This document shows positions 27,567 through 34,612 of a stretch of 64,000 bases of DNA, one piece after another; within the stretch, counting starts at the first letter, position 1; each line of letters opens with the position of its first letter. The position numbers and the translations under genes were made by a program. The notes below the pieces were generated by a model. That model worked only from the letters and a program-made list of their open reading frames with translations. It was not told the DNA's origin and did no database searches. The stretch is taken from NCBI RefSeq assembly GCF_018618415.1, contig NZ_JACSMA010000001.1, positions 310,001 through 374,000 of the forward strand, written 5' to 3'. This DNA comes from Exiguobacterium sp. s146 (GTDB taxonomy: Bacteria; Bacillota; Bacilli; Exiguobacteriales; Exiguobacteriaceae).

Positions 27567-28282
27567 CATTCATTCGGTTCCCACGGATTGAAAAAGTTGT
27601 ACGCGGGATGCACCCCTTCTAGCGTCCGGAATTCATAGTCGCGTTCTTTCGCATAGCGGATGATTGTATCAAGCGCTTGCGGTGTCATCGAGTGATCGTG
27701 TGCCAAAATGATCGAGGCGATATTCATCTCATAGTTCGCCTCGAGCCGGTCGAACACCCGCTGCTCGATTGGTGCATTGTCTTTCTTATAGATATGATCG
27801 AGACTGCCGACGTTCCAGTCCCAAATCTCGAAACCGGCCTCGTCCATCGCTTGCCAGTGCGCCGGCGTCATCCCGGCGTCACTTCCATAGATGGTACGAG
27901 CCATATTCGTATGGATACCCGTCACTTCATAGATGAGGCGTTGCACGTCCTTCATTTGACGCACGGCCGTCATCGGCGACTCATAAAACTCTTCGCGCAC
28001 GTGTGTCATCCCATGCAAGGCGATGAGATGGCCTTCGGCGACGATGCGTCGGATGAGATGCTCATTGCCCTCGATATTCTTCCCAAGGATGAAGAAGGTC
28101 GCCTTTACCCGATGTTTCTTCAAGACGTTGAGTAGCGCTCCCGTCTTTCGATTCGGTCCGTCATCGAGCGTCAAATAGATAAGGCTGCGGTCGTTATAGG
28201 CTTTCGGTTTCGGAATCGCTGCCTGTGACAGGGAGCTGATCAACAAAAAAATCGACATGAGCAAAATGACACGTTTCATCAT
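27566..28282 (-). CDS. Secreted polysaccharide deacetylase (NodB/CE4 domain)
   Basis: 238 residues. A signal peptide (KRVILLMSIFLLISSLSQA) precedes a CE4 domain: motif 1 is YLTLDDGP with the catalytic base and metal Asp, motif 2 is HGMTHV with the two His ligands, and a late LAHDHSMTP carries the catalytic His. It resembles the PdaA/YlxY class that removes N-acetyl groups from peptidoglycan sugars or related polymers. Either of two adjacent ATGs may be used; GAGGGAG lies 11-14 bases upstream. Confidence 0.88.
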   Translation of the reverse strand: MMKRVILLMSIFLLISSLSQAAIPKPKAYNDRSLIYLTLDDGPNRKTGALLNVLKKHRVKATFFILGKNIEGNEHLIRRIVAEGHLIALHGMTHVREEFYESPMTAVRQMKDVQRLIYEVTGIHTNMARTIYGSDAGMTPAHWQAMDEAGFEIWDWNVGSLDHIYKKDNAPIEQRVFDRLEANYEMNIASIILAHDHSMTPQALDTIIRYAKERDYEFRTLEGVHPAYNFFNPWEPNE

Positions 28283-28417
28283 TCAAACAAAACTCCCTCG
28301 AGGCAAAAACAGGTGACATAGTATCGGTTTGAAAGTTAGAGTACCATACATCTGATTCAAATTTGAAGTGAATTTTGCCCCTGAAATTGAAAATCAGGAA
28401 CGAGGATGTGAGTCGGT

Positions 28418-28888
28418 TCATTTCGTTACATGGAGCGCATAAATCCGTTCATCATCTTCCGTCGTGACATAGGTGAAGTTCAACTTTTTCAAGAGGGAGA
28501 TGGACGCCTCATTCGTCGGAAGGGCACCGGCTTTGATTGTCTCAGCCCCTTGGTCGGACAAATGACGAATCAGACCAGACACGACCTCGAAAGCATAGCC
28601 TTGGCGCGCATAACGGGGTGAAATCGTATAGCCGATCCAATACGTCGTCCCGTCTTGCTGCACGTACAAATCGCCAATCAAGTCATTCGTCGCTTGATGG
28701 ATGATGGCGAGTTGCATCCCGTTTACGATGGATGTGGGCTTAAGTAGGGCGTGTCTATATTCTTCGAACGTTAATCCTTTGAACGATTGGTGCTGCATCC
28801 AGTCCAAGTCGTTTCGATAGTCCATGAACGGTTCGATGTCCTGTTGTTCGAACGGTCGGATGAGGCAGCGGGTCGTCGTGAATGTCAT
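28418..28888 (-). CDS. GNAT-family N-acetyltransferase
   Basis: 156 residues. The fold is shown by IGYTISPRYARQGYAFEVV, the acetyl-CoA pyrophosphate loop being R-x-x-G-x-A-like, and by the C-terminal NEASISLLKKLNF. It is of the RimJ/RimL-like type that begins with TTRCLIRPFEQQDIEPF. AGGAGGGA lies 4-8 bases before two adjacent ATGs (28891 and 28888); the second has better spacing. The substrate is unknown. Confidence 0.85.
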   Translation of the reverse strand: MTFTTTRCLIRPFEQQDIEPFMDYRNDLDWMQHQSFKGLTFEEYRHALLKPTSIVNGMQLAIIHQATNDLIGDLYVQQDGTTYWIGYTISPRYARQGYAFEVVSGLIRHLSDQGAETIKAGALPTNEASISLLKKLNFTYVTTEDDERIYALHVTK

Positions 28889-28933
28889 CATGAATCCCTC
28901 CTGTATCTCCTTAGTGTACCGTGAATCATCAGA

Positions 28934-28962
28934 GAAAAGCCCCTCAATCCTAAGATTGAAGG
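28934..28962 (-). terminator. Minus-strand terminator downstream of the WYL regulator
   Basis: On the minus strand GCCCTTCAATC and GATTGAGGGGC pair around TTAG with one G-U pair, followed by TTTTCTCT. It lies about 160 bases after the regulator stop. Confidence 0.75.
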
Positions 28963-28970
28963 GCATGTCG

Positions 28971-29123
28971 TCAGTTTGTGACCGACGGTGCTTTGTAGTG
29001 TTGGACAAACTTGATAAGTGTCGATGCGACGAGACCAATGCTGAGCGGCTCCTTGAGTCTGTTCGTCAGCTTCAACAAAAATCGACCTAAAATGGACTCG
29101 CACTTTTCCCGGTATGAGTCCAT
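28971..29123 (-). CDS. Possible 50-residue small protein downstream of the WYL regulator
   Basis: An ATG three bases after the regulator stop opens a 50-codon frame: MDSYREKCESILGRFLLKL, then TNRLKEPLSIGLVASTLIK and a polar end. It is amphipathic to moderately hydrophobic and ends just before the terminator at 28934-28962. Against it: there is no ribosome site, and its first codons lie in one arm of an inverted repeat (29089-29126). It could be translated by reinitiation or may be chance. Confidence 0.25.
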   Translation of the reverse strand: MDSYREKCESILGRFLLKLTNRLKEPLSIGLVASTLIKFVQHYKAPSVTN

Positions 29124-29126
29124 TTT
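29089..29126. terminator. Inverted repeat after the WYL regulator stop
   Basis: AAAATGGACTC (29089-29099) and GAGTCCATTTT (29116-29126) form an 11-base stem with T tracts on both strands. It may act as a bidirectional terminator. Confidence 0.65.
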
Positions 29127-30017
29127 TTATTCATACATATTCCACAACCGCTCCGCTTGCTCCCGCATCATCTCCCGCAGTTCAGTCGGCTCCAACACCT
29201 CGACTTCCGCCCCGGCCGCGAGCAATTGCCGCGACAAGAAAGGGAGCTCGACTTCCGGTACGTCCCACTCATTCTTTTCAGCGATATCGGGTAATACGTC
29301 TTCAAGCAGACGCCGGCCGAGCGGGGTGATGTTGAGTCGGACATTCACACCGATTCGTTCGTCACTCGCCTTGAGGAGTGTCGCCAAATCGTCCGCTTCG
29401 AACGTGTCATCAAGGAGACGCAGCGCTTCAATCCGGTCAATCCGATATTGGCGTAGTCCGTATTCCGAGAGACCATACACATACCATTTCAAATCGAGGA
29501 GCGCCATCCCGACCGGCGCGACGATGAACTTGCGTGCTCCTTTCGTTGTCGCATACGTTAACTCGATCTTCTGTCTCTGTTCGACGGCACGATAGACGTC
29601 TTTCGTGAACGGGGCCGGTGGTACGGTCTTGTTCCCGAGCCAAAGGATATTCTTTTCCAGCCGAGCGATTTTCGTCTCCAGGTCGTGTGGCAATTCGTTC
29701 ACGTACCAGTCGGACAGCGTATCGCGCAGATCGCCGAACGGTACGTCCGGAATCTGTTCCATCCATTTGAGGGTGAGGTAGAGCGCGACCGCTTCTTGCT
29801 CTCGAAGTTGAAATGGGGGGAGCAGGCGATTCGGCAACATCTCATAACCGCCGCCTGTGCCGGGGACGCTCCAAATCGGATAGCCGAGTTCCTCGAGCGT
29901 CAGCATGTCGCGCTGAATCGTCCGGATGGAGGCGCCCGTCTCATGGGCAAGCTCGTCCGCCGTGAACCGTCGACCCCGATTCAACAATCGAATCAACTGC
30001 AGGTGTCGTTTTTTCAT
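29127..30017 (-). CDS. YafY-type HTH-WYL transcriptional regulator
   Basis: 296 residues. The N-terminal winged helix reads RRFTADELAHETGASIRTIQRDMLTLEELGYP, followed by a WYL domain (TYATTKGARKFIVAPVGMAL, with the signature triad as WYV) and a WCX-like C-terminal part. WYL proteins sense small ligands or nucleic acid. It is divergent from the DHFR-like gene with 75 bases between, suggesting it controls that gene. Start at the ATG of MKKRHLQLI; upstream in-frame ATGs lack better ribosome sites. Confidence 0.87.
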   Translation of the reverse strand: MKKRHLQLIRLLNRGRRFTADELAHETGASIRTIQRDMLTLEELGYPIWSVPGTGGGYEMLPNRLLPPFQLREQEAVALYLTLKWMEQIPDVPFGDLRDTLSDWYVNELPHDLETKIARLEKNILWLGNKTVPPAPFTKDVYRAVEQRQKIELTYATTKGARKFIVAPVGMALLDLKWYVYGLSEYGLRQYRIDRIEALRLLDDTFEADDLATLLKASDERIGVNVRLNITPLGRRLLEDVLPDIAEKNEWDVPEVELPFLSRQLLAAGAEVEVLEPTELREMMREQAERLWNMYE

Positions 30018-30092
30018 TATTCTCATTCCCGTCAAGTTTTGTCGTGTTTGTCAGTTAAGCTGAATGTATCACGAATCAAGGAGGAATGCATC

Positions 30093-30611
30093 ATGGTAAA
30101 CGTCGTCTTATATATCGCGGCGAGTTTAGATGGGAAGATTGCGCGAACGAACAATCAACTCGATTGGTTGTTCGCGGTCGAGGGGGAAGGGGACAACGGC
30201 TACACCGACTTCTTTCAAACGGTCGGGGCCGTCATCATGGGACGGAAGACGTACGAGGAAGTGCTCGTGTTGGAGCCGGACGGTTATCCGTACGACAAGA
30301 TTCCAAACTATATTTTGACACGGAGCCCGGACCGAGAGGCCGAGCATGTCACGTTCACCGATGAGCCAATCGAGCAGCTCATCGAACGGTTGAAGCAAAA
30401 CATCGACGGAGACATCTGGCTCGTCGGGGGAGGCGAGGTCATCAAGGCGGCGATGGCGCATGACTTGATTGACCGCTATGAGATTGCGATTGCGCCGGTC
30501 GTATTAGGGGAAGGGGTTCCACTGTTCCCGGAAGGCACGAAAGAGACGAAATTAAAACTGACGGGTCAACGTGCGTCTGGACAGTTCGTCATGGTGACGT
30601 ACGAACGATAA
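30093..30611 (+). CDS. Dihydrofolate reductase-like protein (RibD C-terminal domain family)
   Basis: 172 residues with the motifs YIAASLDGKIA at the N terminus, GAVIMGRKTYEE, and IWLVGGGEVIKAAM, characteristic of the RibD_C/DHFR-like family of NADPH-dependent reductases (YwjB/YyaP type). These proteins are widespread, but their substrate is mostly unknown; it should not be taken as the folate enzyme. AAGGAGGA at 30078-30085 sets the start. A terminator shared with the convergent gntK follows. Confidence 0.87.
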   Translation: MVNVVLYIAASLDGKIARTNNQLDWLFAVEGEGDNGYTDFFQTVGAVIMGRKTYEEVLVLEPDGYPYDKIPNYILTRSPDREAEHVTFTDEPIEQLIERLKQNIDGDIWLVGGGEVIKAAMAHDLIDRYEIAIAPVVLGEGVPLFPEGTKETKLKLTGQRASGQFVMVTYER

Positions 30612-30616
30612 ACGAA

Positions 30617-30650
30617 AGGCCGAGTTCACGATGAACTCGGCCTCTTCTTA
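30617..30650. terminator. Bidirectional terminator between the DHFR-like gene and gntK
   Basis: AGGCCGAGTTCA and TGAACTCGGCCT pair perfectly around a three-base loop (CGA), followed by CTTCTT. Confidence 0.85.
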
Positions 30651-32147
30651 TACATGCTTCCGCTGGAACGCGGAAATCGCTTCATATTCTTCCGCGAGAT
30701 GACGCGAAAGTCGGATATAGATTGGGAGCAGCTCCCGGTAAATCGTCGTCGCTTCATGATTCGGCGCATGCTCATGCGTCACTTGCGGCACGGCCGTGAA
30801 GTCGTCGATGTCGCCGAACGCATACTCCCCAAGCATGACGGCACCTAAGCACGAGCTCTCATGGCTCTCCGGCACGACGACCGGCGTATCGAAGATGTCC
30901 GCCATCATCTGGCGCCACAGGCTCGATTGGGCGAACCCGCCCGTCGCGTGAATCCGGTTCGGTGCACCCGTCAATTCGTCGAGCGCCAGCATGACCGTAT
31001 ACAAGTTGAAGATGACGCCTTCTAACACAGCGCGGATGAAGTGCTCGCGCTTGTGGTGGATACTCAAGCCGAAGAACGAGCCGCGTGCGTTCGAGTCCCA
31101 GAGCGGGGCTCGTTCGCCCATCAAATATGGATGGAACAGCAGCCCGTCCGAGCCCGGTTTGACCGTCTCGGCGATGCGCGTCAACACGTCATAGGCGTCC
31201 ATGCCGAGACGTTTCGCCGTCTCGACCTCGCTCGCCGCGAACTCGTCGCGGAGCCAACGCAAGATGATGCCGCCGTTATTGACCGGCCCGCCGATGACCC
31301 AATGCTTGTCGGTCAAGGCGTAACAGAAGATGCGGCCTTTCGGGTCCTCGACCGGCTCGCGGACGACCGTGCGGATGGCACCGCTCGTCCCGATCGTGAC
31401 GGCGACGACACCCGGTTCGAATGCTCCGACGCCGAGGTTCGACAGCACCCCGTCACTCGCCCCGATGACGAGCGGGAAGTCCCAACCGAGCGTCTCGGTG
31501 ACGTCGGGTTTAAGCGAGAGAATCTCCGTCGTCGGTACGAGCTCAGACAACTGGTTTGGTGTGACGCCAGCGACAGCGAGCGCCTCCGCATCCCAGTCGC
31601 AATCCTTCAAGTTGAACAGTCCCGTTGCCGAGGCAATCGAGTGATCGATGACGAAGCGCCCGGTCAACCGATAGAAGACGTACTCTTTGATGGAGACAAA
31701 TTTTGTTGCCTGCTGGAACACGTCCAGATGCTCGGCCTTCAGCCAACGCAGCTTCGACAACGGCGCCATCGGATGGACCGGTGTGCCGGTGCGCATATGG
31801 AGCGCGCTCGCATCAAACTCGCGTTTAATCTCCTGCGTGTATGGGTTGGCCCGGCTATCGGCCCACGTGATGCTGTGGGTGAGCGGACGCCCCGACGCGT
31901 CGAGCGCGATCAGGCTGTGCATCGCCGAGCTGAACGAGGCGAACCGGATTGGCCCGTCCACTTTCGCGCGAACGGCCGAAATCGCCTCGAGCACGGCCCC
32001 GTAGATGACGACCGGGTCTTGCTCGGCCGTCTCCGTGTCGGGGGTGAGGAGCGGGTACAGCACATTATGTACCGCGAGTTGTTGCTGGTTATGGAACAGG
32101 ACGGCCTTCGTGCTCGTCGTCCCGATATCGACGCCAATCGTGTACAT
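30648..32147 (-). CDS. gntK: Gluconokinase GntK (FGGY family)
   Basis: 499 residues. FGGY kinase signatures: YTIGVDIGTTSTKAVLF at the N terminus, VTIGTSGAIRTV for the phosphate loop, and HATGGFAQSSLWRQMMADIF. Length and pattern match bacillar gluconate kinases. It phosphorylates gluconate brought in by GntP, giving 6-phosphogluconate for the dehydrogenase encoded upstream. AGGAAG is spaced eight bases from the ATG at 32147, which was chosen over ATG 32153 and GTG 32156. It is the third gene of the minus-strand gnd-gntP-gntK unit. Confidence 0.9.
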   Translation of the reverse strand: MYTIGVDIGTTSTKAVLFHNQQQLAVHNVLYPLLTPDTETAEQDPVVIYGAVLEAISAVRAKVDGPIRFASFSSAMHSLIALDASGRPLTHSITWADSRANPYTQEIKREFDASALHMRTGTPVHPMAPLSKLRWLKAEHLDVFQQATKFVSIKEYVFYRLTGRFVIDHSIASATGLFNLKDCDWDAEALAVAGVTPNQLSELVPTTEILSLKPDVTETLGWDFPLVIGASDGVLSNLGVGAFEPGVVAVTIGTSGAIRTVVREPVEDPKGRIFCYALTDKHWVIGGPVNNGGIILRWLRDEFAASEVETAKRLGMDAYDVLTRIAETVKPGSDGLLFHPYLMGERAPLWDSNARGSFFGLSIHHKREHFIRAVLEGVIFNLYTVMLALDELTGAPNRIHATGGFAQSSLWRQMMADIFDTPVVVPESHESSCLGAVMLGEYAFGDIDDFTAVPQVTHEHAPNHEATTIYRELLPIYIRLSRHLAEEYEAISAFQRKHV

Positions 32148-32164
32148 CCACATCACTTCCTAAC

Positions 32165-33508
32165 TTAAATAATGAACAGGCTGATCAAGAAGACGACCGC
32201 AAAACCGGTCAGTCCGATAATCGTTTCCATGACGGTCCACGACTTGAGCGTGTCTTTTACATCCAAACCGAAGTAACGGTTGACGAGCCAGAAGCCCGAG
32301 TCGTTGACGTGTGACAAGACGGTCGCACCTGACGCGATCGAGATGACGATGAGACCGAGCGCCGCACCGGTGATATTTTGAAGTTCGAGAAGCGGCGTGA
32401 TGAGTCCTGCCGCCGTGACCATCGAGACGGTCGCCGACCCTTGGGCGACACGGACGACAGCTGCAATCAAGAAGGCGAGCACGATGGCAGGTAACGCTGA
32501 CCCGGCCATCATTTCCCCGAGCACGTCACCGACACCTGAGTCGATCAATACTTGTTTGAACACGCCACCGGCACCGGTGACGAGGATGATAATCCCGGCC
32601 GGTTCGAGCGCTTTCGTCGCAATCTCTTGGACTTCGTCACGTGTATAACCGCGGCGTGTGCCGAGGAAGATGAACGTGAGCAACGTCGCGATCGTCAAGG
32701 CGACGAACGGGTGACCCATGAACGTGAAGAACGTGCGGATGCTGTTGCCTTCTTCTAATAACACTGCAGACAACGTGTTAGCGAGAATCAACACGAGCGG
32801 AATCGAGATGAGCGAGACGATCATCTTGAAGCTCGGTAATTCTTTCGACGTGTCAATCTCTTCGAACTCCATATAGTCCGGGATATTGACGTGAATCTTC
32901 TTGGCGATATACTTCGCAAAAATCGGACCGGCGAGAATCGTCGCTGGAATCCCGGCGAGGACCCCGAACAAGATGACCCAGCCGAGCTCGGCACCGATCA
33001 AGTTGGCGACGGCAATCGGACCTGGTGTCGGCGGGATGAAGCTGTGCGTGACGGCGAGACCCGCGAGGAGCGGAATCCCGTAGTAGAGCAGCGAACGGCC
33101 TGTTCTCTTGGCGAGACCGTAGACGATTGGAACGAGAATGATGAACCCGACATCGAAGAAGACCGGGACGGCGACGATGAAGCCGGTGAGGGCGAGCGCC
33201 CATTGTGCCTTGTCTTCCCCGAACTTATTGACGAGTGTCTGGGCGAGGCGTTCTGCGCCACCCGACACTTCTAACATCTTGCCGAACATGGCACCGAGAC
33301 CGACGACGACGGCGACGAAGCCGAGCGTTCCGCCCATCCCGTTCTGAATCGAGGCAATGACGTCCCCGAGCGGCATACCGGCCGCGATCCCGACGAGCAG
33401 ACTGACGAGGAGAAGTGAGACGAACGCGTGAAGCTTCGTCCGCATGACTAAGAATAAGAGCAAGAAAATTCCTGCGACTGCGATAAGTATAAGTGTAGAG
33501 CCAGACAT
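32165..33508 (-). CDS. gntP: Gluconate:H+ symporter GntP
   Basis: 447 residues, very hydrophobic, with about 12-14 helices. Typical GntP segments include VPVFFDVGFIILVPIVYGLA and LPPTPGP-like sequence FIPPTPGPIAVANLIGAELG. It imports D-gluconate. AAAGGGGGA precedes the ATG. A cre-like site lies 25 bases upstream, in the short gap after gnd, so gntP-gntK may have their own regulated promoter. Confidence 0.93.
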   Translation of the reverse strand: MSGSTLILIAVAGIFLLLFLVMRTKLHAFVSLLLVSLLVGIAAGMPLGDVIASIQNGMGGTLGFVAVVVGLGAMFGKMLEVSGGAERLAQTLVNKFGEDKAQWALALTGFIVAVPVFFDVGFIILVPIVYGLAKRTGRSLLYYGIPLLAGLAVTHSFIPPTPGPIAVANLIGAELGWVILFGVLAGIPATILAGPIFAKYIAKKIHVNIPDYMEFEEIDTSKELPSFKMIVSLISIPLVLILANTLSAVLLEEGNSIRTFFTFMGHPFVALTIATLLTFIFLGTRRGYTRDEVQEIATKALEPAGIIILVTGAGGVFKQVLIDSGVGDVLGEMMAGSALPAIVLAFLIAAVVRVAQGSATVSMVTAAGLITPLLELQNITGAALGLIVISIASGATVLSHVNDSGFWLVNRYFGLDVKDTLKSWTVMETIIGLTGFAVVFLISLFII

Positions 33509-33532
33509 TATGTTTTCCCCCTTTATTGGTTG

Positions 33533-33546
33533 TGTAACCGTTTACA
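33533..33546 (-). promoter_or_regulatory. cre-like site upstream of gntP
   Basis: On the minus strand TGTAAACGGTTACA, one mismatch from the cre consensus and itself an imperfect palindrome. It lies between gnd and gntP. Confidence 0.55.
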
Positions 33547-33558
33547 AATATTACCAAA

Positions 33559-33584
33559 GGAAAAGGCCACCCCTGACCTTTTCC
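33559..33584 (-). terminator. Weak hairpin after gnd
   Basis: GGAAAAGG and CCTTTTCC form an eight-base stem; only three T residues follow on the minus strand. Likely partial termination before gntP. Confidence 0.45.
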
Positions 33585-33590
33585 TCCGCA

Positions 33591-34475
33591 TTATTTCTTG
33601 ACGACCGCGTGACCCCCGAACTCGTTGCGGAGCGCGGCGACGACTTTCCCTGAGAACGTATCGTCCTCGAGTGAGCGGTAGCGCATCATGAGCGACATGG
33701 CGATGACCGGGGCCGCCGCCTGTAATTCGAGCGCCGTCTCGACCGTCCATTTTCCTTCCCCAGAGGAATGCATGACGCCACGGATGTCATCGAGTTTCGC
33801 ATCTTTCGAGAACGCGTTCTCCGTCAACTCCATGAGCCATGAACGGACGACCGACCCATGGTTCCAGACGCGGGCGACCTGTTCGTAATCGTAATCGAAC
33901 GGGCTCTTCTCCAAGATATCGAACCCTTCAGCGATCGCCTGCATCATGCCGTACTCGATGCCGTTGTGAATCATCTTCAAGAAGTGACCGCTGCCGGCTG
34001 GGCCCGTGTACAAGTAGCCGTTCTCGACTGATAGGTCCTTGAAGATCGGCTCGATTGTCGGCCAGGCGTCGGCGTCACCGCCGACCATCGTGCAGGCGCC
34101 GTTGCGGGCACCTTCCGTGCCACCGCTCGTCCCGCAGTCGAAGAAGGCGATTTGCTTCGCAGCGAACTGTTTGGCGCGAGCGATCGACAGTTTATAGTTC
34201 GAGTTGCCGCCGTCGATGACGATGTCACCTGGCTCAAGTTTCTCGAGGAGCTCGGCGAGTACGGCCTCGGTGATGTCACCGGCCGGCACCATCGCCCAGA
34301 CGACGCGCGGCGTCTCGAGTGCGTTGACGACGTCTTCGAGCGTCGGCACGATGTCGAACTTCGCTGTCGCCTCGACGTTCCCGGCGTCCGTCCCGACGAC
34401 GCTGTGACCGTGGTCGCTCAAGTTGAGCGCCAAGTTGTATCCCATCTTGCCTAATCCAATCAAACCGATTTGCAT
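33591..34475 (-). CDS. 6-phosphogluconate dehydrogenase (short type) in the gluconate unit
   Basis: 294 residues, the short class of decarboxylating 6-phosphogluconate dehydrogenase (YqeC/GndA-like) rather than the 470-residue form. Rossmann motif GLIGLGKMGYNLALNL; catalytic-domain motifs GGNSNYKLS, CGTSGGTEGARNGACTMVGG and HNGIEYGMMQAIAEG. It oxidises 6-phosphogluconate to ribulose 5-phosphate. A close paralogue is at 45394-46275. The upstream region carries a 16-base motif also found before the RpiR gene. Confidence 0.9.
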   Translation of the reverse strand: MQIGLIGLGKMGYNLALNLSDHGHSVVGTDAGNVEATAKFDIVPTLEDVVNALETPRVVWAMVPAGDITEAVLAELLEKLEPGDIVIDGGNSNYKLSIARAKQFAAKQIAFFDCGTSGGTEGARNGACTMVGGDADAWPTIEPIFKDLSVENGYLYTGPAGSGHFLKMIHNGIEYGMMQAIAEGFDILEKSPFDYDYEQVARVWNHGSVVRSWLMELTENAFSKDAKLDDIRGVMHSSGEGKWTVETALELQAAAPVIAMSLMMRYRSLEDDTFSGKVVAALRNEFGGHAVVKK

Positions 34476-34552
34476 ATCGTCACCTCAAAATCGAATTTTT
34501 TTCCATCTCTCCTCTATGGTATCAAATTAAATTCGATTTACAAGTCGAATCA

Positions 34553-34568
34553 CGGAATTTTTTTCGAA
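34553..34568. promoter_or_regulatory. Shared 16-base motif upstream of gnd
   Basis: CGGAATTTTTTTCGAA, identical to 38767-38782 before the RpiR-family gene. A related CGAATTTTTTTCC is found nearer the gnd start (around 34490-34503). Candidate operator. Confidence 0.5.
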
Positions 34569-34573
34569 GAATA

Positions 34574-34608
34574 CAAAAAACGTCCCGACCTAACGAGTAG
34601 GCGGGACG
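34574..34608 (-). terminator. Terminator of the GGDEF-EAL gene
   Basis: On the minus strand CGTCCCGCC and GGTCGGGACG pair with one offset around TACTCGTTA, followed by TTTTTT. Confidence 0.85.
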
Positions 34609-34612
34609 AGGG

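Noticed and set aside
29685-30092. N-terminal extension of the DHFR-like gene by 136 codons
   Set aside because: It overlaps the WYL regulator on the other strand, and a strong ribosome site marks the start at 30093.
31041-32168. A 375-codon open frame on the plus strand opposite gntK
   Set aside because: It mirrors the reading frame of a well-conserved kinase, has an Arg/Asp-rich composition typical of antisense shadow frames in GC-rich DNA, and lacks a suitable ribosome site.
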